Source: Paracnuella aquatica
GTDB lineage: Bacteria > Bacteroidota > Bacteroidia > Chitinophagales > Chitinophagaceae
Assembly: GCF_003332885.2 (NCBI RefSeq)
Contig: NZ_QOWJ01000008.1
Coordinates: forward strand, 1-64,000
Direction of reading: 5' to 3'
DNA: 64,000 nucleotides
Shown here piece after piece: positions 21,900 through 30,890 of this stretch. Each line of letters starts with the position of its first letter. Positions within the stretch are counted from its first letter, which is position 1. Position numbers and translations under genes: made by a program. The notes beneath the pieces are model-generated. The model ran no database searches. It saw only the letters and a list, made by a program, of their open reading frames with translations, and had not been told where the DNA came from.

Positions 21900-22000
21900 T
21901 TATTTTCTTTGTTCAAAGTAATAGGCACCTTGCACTTCAATTTCAGACAAAGCCCCAAATATTTCTTCCAACAGGATCAGGGTTCTCTCCCTTGTTACTG
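21900..22000 (-). pseudogene. C-terminal remnant of an aldo/keto reductase
   Basis: The minus strand reads EEIFGALSEIEVQGAYYFEQ, matching the last 20 or so residues of the reductase at 11282-12265 ([17 protein letters not shown]). The frame upstream to 22091 has no similarity to any reductase. About 30 codons of a former extra reductase gene survive. Confidence 0.6.
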
Positions 22001-22228
22001 TTGAATCCACTTTTTGAACAGAGGATACAAAATCAAGTATATTATACAAGTATATTATAACGGTAAGGACTAATTGGAATTTAAGATTCATGAGATCATT
22101 CTTAAGTTTTTGAAATTGTCGAAATGCTTTTTAACCTTTTATAATATTTCTATATTAATCACAAAGGATCACAGATAGAGGATCATAGGCAACATTTTAC
22201 TGTTTTAAAACCGCCTTCTCAATCACAT

Positions 22229-22678
22229 CTATTTTGAGCCATACTCTTTGTCTGTAACGGCATGTAACCAAACTGTTGATCCTTTGTGAGCTGGCGTGGT
22301 TGCTATATAAGTAACGCCACTTTGAGGCGTCGCTCCGTGCCAGTGCTCAACTCCTGGTTGACATTTTATTATATCACCTTTGCGAACCGTTTGTTTTGGT
22401 TTTCCTTTTTCCTGGTAATAGCCTGTGCCATTCGTGATAAGAAGAATTTGACCAGCAGGGTGGCGGTGCCAGTTTAACCGAGCACCTGGCTCGTAGGCTA
22501 CCTCTGAAATACCAAAACTGAACACGCTGTCACTCGGAATCAATTGGCTTCTCCACACAACTCCAACATGATTAACGTTAGGCGCCTTTTCTCCCTTTGG
22601 GAAAATTGTAACATCTTGTGCTATTATGTCAGTACAAGCTGCGAATAATACAAATCCTACATAAAAAAGCCGTTTCAT
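22229..22678 (-). CDS. Exported cupin-domain protein
   Basis: 149 residues from the Met of the signal peptide (MKRLFYVGFVLFAACTDIIA). Cupin with HRHPAGQ and EHWHGATP as metal ligands. Third member of the island's cupin group, closest to 10787-11245. Second gene of operon B, 53 bp after the carboxylesterase. Confidence 0.8.
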   Translation of the reverse strand: MKRLFYVGFVLFAACTDIIAQDVTIFPKGEKAPNVNHVGVVWRSQLIPSDSVFSFGISEVAYEPGARLNWHRHPAGQILLITNGTGYYQEKGKPKQTVRKGDIIKCQPGVEHWHGATPQSGVTYIATTPAHKGSTVWLHAVTDKEYGSK

Positions 22679-22761
22679 AGTTCTTTGTTTTTTTAATTGT
22701 TTGACCATAACCTCTTATCTTTTATCCTGTACTTTAGTCGGGGATCTATCAACTTTAGCTG

Positions 22762-24384
22762 TTAAATCCCACCTCTTAATTGCAGACGCTCCCGTTTCTT
22801 AAAAGCCTTTTCAATTACATTAAATCTTGCTTTCCGAGGGTCGGGTTTTACGACTGCTTTTCCATCCAATTCAATATCGAGGATCTCTTCTTTTTGATTA
22901 TCATAAAGAGTCCAAACAGGCAATCCCTTGCCATTGGGATTACCTGTTTTGGCAAAATTTGCCCAATAGGTATTCATGATCTTTGCTAATTCCTTTTCTT
23001 CAGGTGTTGCCTCTGCGGAGGCACCCCACCGGGCATTGAGTGTGTTGAATACAAAAGATACTTCAGATCCATGTCCGGCACCATACGGTGACCGCTGTCT
23101 GTTGGCAGCAGGAACGTAGCCGAATTGAAACATGTATGTTGGAGCACGTTTAGCAACAAATGCCCTTGCGGTCATCCTTGCTGGCTCACCCCATACCCAG
23201 TCGGTATTAAACTTTGTGAGTACCTCTGCGAATGCTTTATCGCCCTCAGGATCGAAAGCAGCTTTTGCCTCGGCTTCCAAATCGCCAAAATTTGCAAATA
23301 ATGCTTCTTTTGTACTGGCATTACTTACAAAGGCTCCACCAATTTCTGCGCTTGAATTTCCTATGATAAGTGGAACATTTGCTTGCCTGCCTGCTTTATA
23401 TGCGCTTTCTGCTGTTTCTATTACTAATTTGCCATCGAGGATTGGACCTGAGTAGATGCGCTGTCCAGCGCTATCGGCCTCCTGGCCACCATCCACAATT
23501 TGTTCTACATTCAGCGAACGCAGCTTTGCCAAAGCGGCTGCATTTGTGCCTTCAATCTTATGTTTGCGGGCAAAAGCTATCCCGATGGTTTCTGCTGAAA
23601 CGGGGTATAAGGGATCAGCGTTTTCTTTACTTATCGGCCTGCCGGTTAGAACGCCATCCCGGCCGCCACCAGACTCACTGATCGCCTTATGAAAAAGACC
23701 TTTGGCGGCAGGTATGGTTAAAAGAGAATGAACGGATACTCCTCCTGCAGAAAAACCAAAAATCGTTACGTTAGCCGGATCGCCTCCAAAAGCAGCAATA
23801 TTTTCTTTGATCCACCTAAGCGCAGCAATCTGGTCCATATAGGCATAGCTGCCTTTCGGTTCTTCCGGATGTTCTGTACTCAATGCTGGGTGTGCAAAAT
23901 GACCCAGCCGGCCCAGTCTGTAATTAATCGTGGTCAGGATGACGCCCTGTTTCGCAAATGCATCTCCTGCAGAGCCAGGGCCGGAGCCGCTACCACCTGT
24001 GAAACCACCACCATGGATCCAAACCATTACCGGCAATTTTGAGCCGGTTGTAGCATTAGCCGGTGCCCACACATTTAGGAAAAGGCAATCTTCGGATTGG
24101 GTTGTTGTTGACCCAGGCCAAGCTCGCTGAGGACAATCAGCACAATCTTTATTTGCATCACGCACACCCTGCCAGGCTTTTGCAGGTTGGGGCGGCCGCC
24201 AGCGATATTCACCAACCGGTGCTGCTGCGTATGGGATACCTTTAAAGCTGGATACACCTCCATTTGTTACACCGCGAACAATTCCAGAGGCGGTGCGAAC
24301 TTCAGGTGCTGCAGAAGAGATTTGATTTTGCGCCTGCAATAAGCAGCTGAAAAGCAGCAAAGCCCCAATCATTAATTTTTTCAT
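22762..24384 (-). CDS. Exported carboxylesterase, type B
   Basis: 540 residues, full family length, signal peptide to about residue 19. Oxyanion loop HGGGF (124-128), nucleophile Ser212 in GFSAGG, late His in [18 protein letters not shown] is the family signature. Hydrolyses esters of small to medium acids in the periplasm. First gene of operon B, read from the promoter at 24446-24510 that it shares with the divergent araC gene. Confidence 0.88.
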   Translation of the reverse strand: MKKLMIGALLLFSCLLQAQNQISSAAPEVRTASGIVRGVTNGGVSSFKGIPYAAAPVGEYRWRPPQPAKAWQGVRDANKDCADCPQRAWPGSTTTQSEDCLFLNVWAPANATTGSKLPVMVWIHGGGFTGGSGSGPGSAGDAFAKQGVILTTINYRLGRLGHFAHPALSTEHPEEPKGSYAYMDQIAALRWIKENIAAFGGDPANVTIFGFSAGGVSVHSLLTIPAAKGLFHKAISESGGGRDGVLTGRPISKENADPLYPVSAETIGIAFARKHKIEGTNAAALAKLRSLNVEQIVDGGQEADSAGQRIYSGPILDGKLVIETAESAYKAGRQANVPLIIGNSSAEIGGAFVSNASTKEALFANFGDLEAEAKAAFDPEGDKAFAEVLTKFNTDWVWGEPARMTARAFVAKRAPTYMFQFGYVPAANRQRSPYGAGHGSEVSFVFNTLNARWGASAEATPEEKELAKIMNTYWANFAKTGNPNGKGLPVWTLYDNQKEEILDIELDGKAVVKPDPRKARFNVIEKAFKKRERLQLRGGI

Positions 24385-24445
24385 TCTTAAATTATTTACC
24401 GGACAACCGTTATGGTTACAAGCATGGATTACATGCTTAGTTATT

Positions 24446-24510
24446 AAAGGTCATCCTATTTGACTTGGTGTGTTGTATACAGATTACGGTTTTTCCTACC
24501 ATTATTACTG
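24446..24510 (-). promoter_or_regulatory. Predicted AraC operator-promoter, operon B
   Basis: Plus-strand reading: AAAGGTC at 24446-24452, 22 bp, then the 36-bp element at 24475-24510 (GTATACAGATTACGG...ATTACTG). ATTAC half-sites at 24483 and 24504, 21 bp apart. Lies 62 bp upstream of the carboxylesterase start and about 70 bp from the divergent araC start, so the regulator could also control its own gene here. Confidence 0.75.
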
Positions 24511-24579
24511 ATTTGAAAGGCCTCACTACTCATTGCTAACCCGAATCCAATAATTTTAATAATACAAAGCCTGTGAGTT

Positions 24580-25479
24580 ATGGATACCATCCGCCGATTT
24601 GAAACCATAAATGATTACAATGTTTTCAATAACAACGAAACCCTGCACCCCTTGGTGAGTGTGGTTGACCTTTCGAAAGCAGCCCCAAGGCAAGGCTCCC
24701 GCATGTATTTTGGCTTTTATACGGTTTTTTTAAAAGATGTCAAATGCGGCGATTTGGTGTACGGCCGCCATACTTATGATTACCAGGAAGGCACGCTGGT
24801 TTTTCTTGCACCGGGACAAGTGGCAGGGATGAACAGCAATGGGGAAATCTATCAGCCGAAGGGGTATGCATTGGTCTTTCATCCTGACTTAATACATGGC
24901 ACTTCTCTTGGCCGTCATATTCAAGATTATACCTTTTTTGGCTACCAATCCTTTGAAGCGCTACACCTGTCAAAACGGGAACGAGAAATCATATTGGACT
25001 GCTTTTCCAAAATTGAGTATGAATTGGAACACGCCATAGACCAGCACAGCAAAAGGCTGATTGTTTCCAACATTGAATTGTTCTTGAATTATTGCGTCCG
25101 GTTTTATGATCGGCAGTTCATTACCCGGGATTATGTGCATAAAGGCCTGCTGGAAAAATTCGAGCATTTACTGAACGAGTATTTCGAGTCGGAGAAACCG
25201 CAAACAGTTGGGCTCCCTTCTGTAGCATATTGCGCCAGTGAGTTGAACCTATCACCCAATTACTTTGGTGACCTTGTAAAGAAAGAATCCGGCCGGGCTG
25301 CGCAGGATTATATTCAATCAAAAGTGATTGAGGTAGCAAAAGAAAGAATTTTGGATCACAGTAAGTCCGTGGGCCAGGTGGCATACGAACTGGGTTTTAA
25401 ATATTCCCAACACTTCACACGCTTGTTTAAACAACGTGTTGGGCAATCGCCAAATGAATACCGCAGTTCAATGAATTGA
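24580..25479 (+). CDS. AraC-family transcriptional regulator
   Basis: 299 residues. An N-terminal ligand-binding half (AraC-type cupin fold, about 20-160) and a C-terminal pair of helix-turn-helix motifs: SVAYCASELNLSPNYFGDLV and SVGQVAYELGFKYSQHFTRL, ending in GQSPNEYR as typical. Divergent from operon B and beside one of the two matching operator sites, so it is the obvious controller of both operons. Inducer unknown; the reductase-rich regulon suggests an aldehyde, quinone or other carbonyl compound. Confidence 0.9.
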   Translation: MDTIRRFETINDYNVFNNNETLHPLVSVVDLSKAAPRQGSRMYFGFYTVFLKDVKCGDLVYGRHTYDYQEGTLVFLAPGQVAGMNSNGEIYQPKGYALVFHPDLIHGTSLGRHIQDYTFFGYQSFEALHLSKREREIILDCFSKIEYELEHAIDQHSKRLIVSNIELFLNYCVRFYDRQFITRDYVHKGLLEKFEHLLNEYFESEKPQTVGLPSVAYCASELNLSPNYFGDLVKKESGRAAQDYIQSKVIEVAKERILDHSKSVGQVAYELGFKYSQHFTRLFKQRVGQSPNEYRSSMN

Positions 25480-25485
25480 TAACAA

Positions 25486-25829
25486 GTGTAAACCTTCAGC
25501 AAAAAGTGGACTAAAGAATTAGGAAATTAAGAGGATGTCTTCGTTCCCTGCCCTTGAAATCAATGAAAAGAATAGTAATACACCCTTGTTAATACCCCAG
25601 CAATTTATAGGCCTAAACTTTCGACAAATCGACCCCGTTTAAGCTTAGGAATATACTATGCAAAGTGGACTTTAAAAATATTGTAAACCTGACTTAATAT
25701 AACATGGAGACTAATAGTAACCACTCATTAAAACCCAACTACTTCCACTAAATCCCGCACCAAGAAGTTCGAACTGCAGCTAGTCCTGGGCACGATATAA
25801 TGCCGGAGTAATATTACTCCGGCATTATT
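25486..25829. repeat. ~345-bp intergenic repeat, copy 2
   Basis: Begins just after the araC stop with GTGTAAACCTTCAGC and AAAAAGTGGACT, and ends with the conserved stretch at 25741-25793 and the hairpin 25801-25824. It aligns loosely with 28674-29025: both ends are strongly conserved, the middle weakly. A second AAAGTGGACTTT occurs near 25661. The AAAGTGGACT ends are reminiscent of IS21-family tips, so this may be a solo IS end or a MITE. No transposase is present. Confidence 0.55.
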
Positions 25830-26572
25830 GTTTCAAAGCCTTTATCATTTCATGATAATATTATCCTGAACTGCTATTTACACACTCCATAGCAGTATCT
25901 AAACTCCCTCCGAATCCGGCTTTCAGCAACTTTTTGCTTATTCTGCTTCAAACTGAACTGGGACAGGTATTCGAAAGTAAAAGTGGGGCGACCTTTTAAT
26001 AGAACTCTGATCTATGCATAACCAAGTCTCTTAATTTCTTATGCATTGCGAAACCGGCCGATCAATTCTTTTAGTCGGTCAATAAGGTGGGCGAATGAGA
26101 GACTTTCGCCATAAATCATTACCTCCTGCATTGCCCTATAATCATTTTCCCAATGCCTCATGCTTGCTTCCCCTGGAACAAAGTCAATTGTGGAATGTTG
26201 ATGCAACTCGTAATTGATTCCTGTTACCTTATTAAATTGCTGTCGGTGTATAATAATGGACTGATACAGATCCTTGTCTGCAAGTGCTTTTGCCGCATGA
26301 TCCGTATCCATTAACCGCTCTAAATCATACATGTGCCTTGACATGCGGTCATGAGTCCCTTCCCCCTCTGCTCTTTGAAACAATTCATGTAAGAGAAAGG
26401 CCTTTTCCAAAAAAGTGCGCTGCGGTTCCACACTTTGCACATCAAAAGAGGTAGTTGCGAAGGATGCTCCAGGGAATGCATCACTGATAATGGAGTTAAC
26501 GCTGCGTGGACTTGATGGTTCCCGTAGTGAGCGAGCACCTACTTCTATTAGCACCTGCTCTTTTAAGTAAGG
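25741..26572. repeat. Right copy of ~830-bp direct repeat
   Basis: Partner of 3375-4202, same orientation. Covers the conserved stretch, hairpin, spacer and the 3' half of the intact abiEii gene. Distance between the copies is 22,366 bp. Confidence 0.9.
25801..25829 (+). terminator. Perfect hairpin, copy 2
   Basis: Same 24-base perfect hairpin as at 3435, here followed by TTATTG, a weaker T-run. Lies about 320 bp past the araC stop and 210 bp past the abiEii stop from the other side, so it could end either transcript. Confidence 0.45.
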
Positions 26573-27043
26573 ATTAGGATCGGGTTCCAACACGGAATCA
26601 TATTGGAGCTCCAGCACCTGTGGATCACGAATAGAATCTTCAGCATATTTGGCCAGTACCTTAAACTGATCTTCTTTCAACCCTAAGGCAAGTAAGCTTT
26701 GTATCAGTCCTTCCTTGAATTCAGAACTGATAAAGTAGCTGGCACTTCGGCGCAGACGTTCGATTTTAGATTTATTGGGTGCTCCCTCAAAACCTAAAAA
26801 CTCCTTATCCACAGCCAGATCAATGTCTTCCGAAAAGCGTTCAATCAATCCCCAGGATTTACTTAAGGAAGTACCACCCTTAAATACAAGATGCGGAGCC
26901 CACTCGGTATCAAACACCGCCTTCAAGGTCAAGGTCACCCACCAATCTTTTTCAAGGGCATGTGGGCGGATGCCGGTCCTGGCTGCCGCTTGGGTAAGGA
27001 TTTGGATACGTCGTTCTGTTTTCAGATTCAGCCACTGTATCAT
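26039..27043 (-). CDS. abiEii: AbiEii-type toxin, nucleotidyltransferase
   Basis: 334 residues. The nucleotidyltransferase motif is intact: KGGTSLSKSW (55-64) followed by SEDIDLAV with Asp73 and Asp75, the metal-binding pair. AbiEii-type toxins add nucleotides to tRNA acceptor ends or otherwise use NTPs, and block growth upon phage infection. The start overlaps the antitoxin stop by four bases (ATGA), giving translational coupling, as in known abiE operons. Its 3' half lies in a repeat, duplicated at 3672. Confidence 0.87.
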   Translation of the reverse strand: MIQWLNLKTERRIQILTQAAARTGIRPHALEKDWWVTLTLKAVFDTEWAPHLVFKGGTSLSKSWGLIERFSEDIDLAVDKEFLGFEGAPNKSKIERLRRSASYFISSEFKEGLIQSLLALGLKEDQFKVLAKYAEDSIRDPQVLELQYDSVLEPDPNPYLKEQVLIEVGARSLREPSSPRSVNSIISDAFPGASFATTSFDVQSVEPQRTFLEKAFLLHELFQRAEGEGTHDRMSRHMYDLERLMDTDHAAKALADKDLYQSIIIHRQQFNKVTGINYELHQHSTIDFVPGEASMRHWENDYRAMQEVMIYGESLSFAHLIDRLKELIGRFRNA

Positions 27044-27654
27044 GGTTTCTTCTTTGCATCAATTGAAGACAATAAAATCTTGGCAATCCAAGCAGGGGCT
27101 AGTTGCGCATCAGAGCGAATTACTTCCGGATCTTCCCCACTCAATACCTCCTGCAAGCGCCTTAACACCTGTGAAGTAACTTTTTCTTTTTTAAGTTCTT
27201 GGAGTGCCTGAATAACCAGCCCACTTAGCTTTCCTTTAGCGGAAAGCTTCTTGGGAACTGCCGGTTTAAAAACAATTCTGAATTTACCCACTTTCAGGTT
27301 TTTAGCCTCCCCATCGGTCAGATAAACAATTCGGGTTGGCACCTGAGTGGTAAGCCCCAGTCGGTGAAGTGCATATGCTCCAGCCGGCATAATTCGCACC
27401 CGCTCCCTTTTTGCAACGGCTTGAGCGATTTCTTCTGCAGAGGGATAAAGAATTCCAAGTTCCCGATCTACTTTCGGATAGAGGTAAATGCCATGCGCCA
27501 ACCGTATCAACACCCCTTCTTGTGCAAGCCGGGAAAGTGTTTTTCGAATAGCAGTTTCGCTACCTGCAGATTGGAAATCACCTGGAAAAACTAATTTACC
27601 TCGCCTGGATCCTTTTATTTCTGCAACAATTTGGTTATGAGTTGATTCCAACAA
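27040..27654 (-). CDS. abiEi: AbiEi-type antitoxin (DUF6088)
   Basis: 204 residues. N-terminal winged helix (about 1-65: GDFQSAGSETAIRKTLSRLA...GIYLYPK) for DNA binding, C-terminal domain with PAGAYALHRLGLTTQVP that is conserved in this family. Type IV antitoxins of this kind repress their own promoter and counter the toxin without binding it. First gene of the two-gene operon; an inverted repeat suited as operator lies at 27671-27701. Confidence 0.87.
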   Translation of the reverse strand: MLESTHNQIVAEIKGSRRGKLVFPGDFQSAGSETAIRKTLSRLAQEGVLIRLAHGIYLYPKVDRELGILYPSAEEIAQAVAKRERVRIMPAGAYALHRLGLTTQVPTRIVYLTDGEAKNLKVGKFRIVFKPAVPKKLSAKGKLSGLVIQALQELKKEKVTSQVLRRLQEVLSGEDPEVIRSDAQLAPAWIAKILLSSIDAKKKP

Positions 27655-27670
27655 GTATAAGAATAATTAA

Positions 27671-27701
27671 TTGTCACAAATATCAGCGAAAAATGTGACA
27701 A
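27671..27701. promoter_or_regulatory. Inverted repeat, probable AbiEi operator
   Basis: TTGTCACA (27671-27678) and TGTGACAA (27694-27701) are a perfect 8-bp inverted repeat with a 15-bp spacer, starting 17 bp upstream of the abiEi start. On the minus strand the inner part contains GATATTTG, close to a Bacteroidota -7 box. Known AbiEi proteins autoregulate through inverted repeats in this position. Confidence 0.6.
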
Positions 27702-27776
27702 AATAATTTACTTAAACCTGCTCCAATAACCTCAGAAAATGGGGCTTGTTTTTATGTCAGAAAAAAACTGTAACTT

Positions 27777-27812
27777 GGGCGGCACCATCGGGTATACCCG
27801 ATGGTGCCGCCC
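27777..27812. promoter_or_regulatory. Perfect 36-bp palindrome
   Basis: GGGCGGCACCATCGGGTA followed directly by its exact inverse complement. Immediately to the left, TTGTTTTTATG and TAACTTGG resemble a Bacteroidota -33/-7 promoter, so a rightward transcript would begin at or in the palindrome. It lies 6 bp upstream of the ATG at 27819. It may be an operator for a dimeric repressor or a leader hairpin masking the start. Confidence 0.65.
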
Positions 27813-27818
27813 AATAGG

Positions 27819-28679
27819 ATGCGAAAATCTCCACTCACTGCTACACTCCCACATTACCTTGCCTCCCTCTCACCTAAAGTGTACACATGCCCAGAACTTT
27901 GCTCAATTATCAGGGATTTTGCTAAAGCTATTAACAACCCTCTAGATGCTGAACCTGACGACTATCTTCAACACTACGTAAAACTGAGAAAAATTAATAG
28001 CATTGAACTTTCTGGTGCTAAAGGAGCAATACAGCGCTATGCGCTGCATAACCCCTCCCCTCTTGAAGTGGGGCAACAGCTTAAAAAAGGCGGCTATTTC
28101 TCCCATCAAACAGCAGCATACATCCATGGACTGGTAGATGAGGAAACAATAACTTACTATGTCTCTACAGAGGCGTCATCCAACATCTCAAACGGATATG
28201 AACTAAACCAGCAAGCAATTGATACAGCATTTGGAAAGGAACAACGAAAATCGGGAGCGGCATACCAATGGGAGAACTACCAGTTTATCCTCCTCACAAG
28301 TTTGGATCGGGGCAAAATGGGAGTTGAAAAGAAAGGTCCTTACGCAGTAACAGGCCTAGAGAGGACCTTACTGGACATAACCGTTCGACCGGCCTACTGT
28401 GGAGGTGCAAAAAAGATTCTTCAAGCTTATAACAAGGTTTTACCCTACATATGTGTAAGAACTCTAGTGAAAATGTTAGATAAAATGGACTTTACATACC
28501 CTTATCATCAATCGCTAGGCTTTTACCTTTCAAGGGCAGGATATACGGGTCAGGAGCTTAAGAAACTTTCCCGTAGGCGCCGCCCCTTCACATTCTATAT
28601 AGACTACGCGATAAAAGATCCAGTATACTCGGGAGATTGGAACCTATTTTATCCAAATGCACTAGATAATTTGGTGTAA
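27819..28679 (+). CDS. Orphan AbiEi-like antitoxin
   Basis: 286 residues from ATG 27819; an ATG at 27801 lies inside the palindrome and is less likely. The middle carries VTGLERTLLDITVRPAYCGG, the core signature of the longer AbiEi-type antitoxins, and YPYHQSLGFYLSRAGYTGQE near the end is typical too. The N-terminus (VYTCPELCSIIR...) replaces the usual winged helix and is less clear. Such antitoxins are normally followed by their AbiEii partner, but here the gene runs into a repeat. Divergent from the complete abiE pair; it may act as a back-up antitoxin or be left over from a lost system. Confidence 0.7.
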   Translation: MRKSPLTATLPHYLASLSPKVYTCPELCSIIRDFAKAINNPLDAEPDDYLQHYVKLRKINSIELSGAKGAIQRYALHNPSPLEVGQQLKKGGYFSHQTAAYIHGLVDEETITYYVSTEASSNISNGYELNQQAIDTAFGKEQRKSGAAYQWENYQFILLTSLDRGKMGVEKKGPYAVTGLERTLLDITVRPAYCGGAKKILQAYNKVLPYICVRTLVKMLDKMDFTYPYHQSLGFYLSRAGYTGQELKKLSRRRRPFTFYIDYAIKDPVYSGDWNLFYPNALDNLV

Positions 28680-29025
28680 ATTTTCAACGAAAAGTGGACT
28701 GAAAGAGTAGTAAAATAACAGAGGGTTTCCATTCGCCCAACTCAAAAGCAACGGTCAAAGAAGTAAAACACCCCAGTTTACACTTCAACACTACTAGCAC
28801 CCAATACTTAAAACTCAAGCGACTGCGCCCTTGCTCAGGAATATTCTAAGCAAAATGGATTTCCAAACAGGCATTATACTTTAACTCAATACAACCCATA
28901 TACTAATAGCAACCCTTTACTGAAACCTAATTGTTTCCGCTAAATCGGTCACTAAAAAGTTCGAACTGGTGCTAGTCCTGGGCACAGAATCGGATAACAG
29001 GTGATCTTCTTCAAGATCACCTGTT
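28674..29025. repeat. ~350-bp intergenic repeat, copy 3
   Basis: Starts with GTGTAAATTTTCAACG and AAAAGTGGACTG, overlapping the stop codon of the orphan antitoxin gene. Ends with the conserved stretch 28933-28985 (reads VSAKSVTKKFELVLVLGT if translated on the plus strand) and a hairpin. Like copy 2 it directly follows a rightward gene. Confidence 0.55.
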
Positions 29026-29030
29026 TCTTT
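28996..29030 (+). terminator. Strong intrinsic terminator
   Basis: AACAGGTGATCTT, loop CTTC and an exact 13-bp inverse arm, then TCTTTTT. The stem sequence is unrelated to the hairpin in copies 1 and 2, yet lies at the same distance from the conserved stretch. Confidence 0.75.
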
Positions 29031-29126
29031 TTGTCCTAAAGTCTGTTTCCCGCCAGCGATTGTGCCAAATGGTTGGTTGACTTCTTGGATTCGAACTCGA
29101 TCATTTCCCTGCTATACTTTACCCCT

Positions 29127-29445
29127 TCAGAAAACACCGAATATGTAGTTTCCGTATTTTATTCTAATTGCAGGATTCAACATTTTATTGATGTATCCCA
29201 CAATACGAAGATTCTTTTCTAAAGCTGCTTTCAGGCTCGAAACATGAAAAGCATTTTTAAGGCTCCCTTTCAATTTGTGCCACCTCCTCCATATTATTAC
29301 TTGCATAGCTCTCATACTTCGCCTTCATAATGCCGCGAAGCACAAACTGTTCTTCTACCTTTTCCTCGATCAACACTTCAAGTCAGTCCCTGTTTTCATT
29401 GTGGTAAACAAGGTTTTTGCACAAAGCTGCGAACTGCTCATTCAT
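29127..29445 (-). pseudogene. Broken gene of unknown family
   Basis: A minus-strand frame from ATG 29445 reads MNEQFAALCKNLVYHNENRD, hits TGA at 29383-29385, then continues in frame as LEVLIEEKVEEQFVLRGIMK to a stop at 29257. A neighbouring frame takes over at about 29270 (KGSLKNAFHVSSLKAALEKN) to 29127. Helical, charged composition typical of a real protein; one nonsense and one frameshift. Family not recognised. Confidence 0.45.
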
Positions 29446-29479
29446 CTGCGATGCCTGCACATTCCCATCCCAACAGCAC

Positions 29480-30319
29480 CTACAAAAACGCTTCAGTGAA
29501 ATGAATGAATGGAAAACATTCAGGCACGTGGGTGTCATATACTTCATGCTTGCTCCAAACCCATGCTGGATGTGGCTGAATTTCCTGTCCTGAAGCAATT
29601 AGCTTTTGAAACCGACCTACAAAAATCCGCCAGGTATCACCTTCCTTCGGCGGCAGCGAACGACCGCTTGCCAGCCAGTGCAAACTCCGCCACGGAATGG
29701 CGATTTCTACTTCCCAACCTTCATCGACAATCGAGTCGTCATTAATTTTGCCTTTGGCTCTTACCGCAGTCTTCAAACCGGGCATGTCCCAATTTAAAAA
29801 CGCCCAACGGAGCCCCCTCGGGTGACGGCCTTTCCAAAAAGAAGGACCGGTACGGTCATAGTCGCCACCAAACGTAAGCGCCTGGTCATCGTATACATCA
29901 AATTCCGAAACATCGAATTTGCTGCCCCTCTGATAGGCATCACGCCAGATGAAGAACACCTCGTAAATAGTGTTGAGGACATTTATTTCAAGTTCGTAGT
30001 AGCAATCGCCTCCGTCAATAAAAACCTCCACGTCGTTGTCAAGAAAAACAATCGAATCCCGCTCAGTTTGCGTTGCACACAAAAAAGGTTCTTCCACCCA
30101 CACACCGATATACAAATGCTCCTGGTCCCAAAGTATCGACGCTTGGGTATTGTAAAAACCTGGCGCACCAGTAACCATATCAACGAAGCGCGGCGACCGT
30201 TCGGCTCGTTGCCAAACGGACTTTGCCAGGTTGCCATCAACACTCAGTGGTTCAGCAATTTGATGTGCTGTATAATGGGCAATCCCGCTTTGCTGACAAC
30301 CATATTGTATTTTACTCAT
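29480..30319 (-). CDS. CBM9-like carbohydrate-binding protein
   Basis: 279 residues from MSKIQYGCQQ; the longer frame to 30382 adds a doubtful Cys-rich N-terminus. DGNLAKSVWQRAERSPRFVD, then LWDQEHLYIGVWVEEP, DNDVEVFIDG and WEVEIAIPW are the marks of the family-9-like carbohydrate-binding fold found as stand-alone proteins in Bacteroidota. It lacks a signal peptide. It probably binds a sugar or sugar derivative; no catalytic residues seen. Its neighbour on the other strand is the GH9 cellulase. Confidence 0.8.
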   Translation of the reverse strand: MSKIQYGCQQSGIAHYTAHQIAEPLSVDGNLAKSVWQRAERSPRFVDMVTGAPGFYNTQASILWDQEHLYIGVWVEEPFLCATQTERDSIVFLDNDVEVFIDGGDCYYELEINVLNTIYEVFFIWRDAYQRGSKFDVSEFDVYDDQALTFGGDYDRTGPSFWKGRHPRGLRWAFLNWDMPGLKTAVRAKGKINDDSIVDEGWEVEIAIPWRSLHWLASGRSLPPKEGDTWRIFVGRFQKLIASGQEIQPHPAWVWSKHEVYDTHVPECFPFIHFTEAFL

Positions 30320-30382
30320 AAATAAAAACGGATTTGACTTTAGAACAAATTGATGCAGGCAAAAACATTGCAGGCAAAACAC

Positions 30383-30890
30383 GAAAACAAACTTTCAACA
30401 CTAATAACCACTTTATCATTACAGATGAACCGAAACGATTTTATAAAACAGCTTTTATAAAGACTAATTTGGTGTTGTTTCGATAAACCTGCATCCACTA
30501 CTTTCAAAGAAATAACACATGGAACAACGGCCAATTACATTCACTGCGGGTTCCTTGGCTCAGACTAATTCTTTAAAACCTGCCTCGTTTGTGTATACAG
30601 CAAGAAAAAGAACTCAAGCAAAACCAAGGAAATCACACATCCAATCATTACCAAATAGGGCGCCTAACCGAACTAATAAGCTCGATTGACTATATTGAAA
30701 AGGTCTATCTAGTCTACATCCAGCTCTTGGACAGATACTAAGATTTTGAACCAGTATAAGCTGCTTCATTGATTTCAAATTAAGTGTTTGTCTCTATTGA
30801 AGCGAACATTTATATTATTCTATACTGCAATGTTTACCTTAGCAAGAGTGCTAATGGCTAACATTTCCTAAGCTATCCCAGAAAAACCAC
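30383..30890. other. Divergent intergenic region
   Basis: About 500 bp between the leftward CBM9-like gene and the rightward cellulase gene. AT-rich, presumably with both promoters; nothing specific recognised. Confidence 0.4.

Noticed and set aside
21900-22091. A 63-codon frame as a separate small protein.
   Set aside because: Its last third is clearly the C-terminus of an aldo/keto reductase, so it is a remnant rather than a gene.
27801-27818. ATG at 27801 as start of the orphan AbiEi-like gene.
   Set aside because: It lies within the palindrome at the predicted transcription start; ATG 27819 is more plausible.
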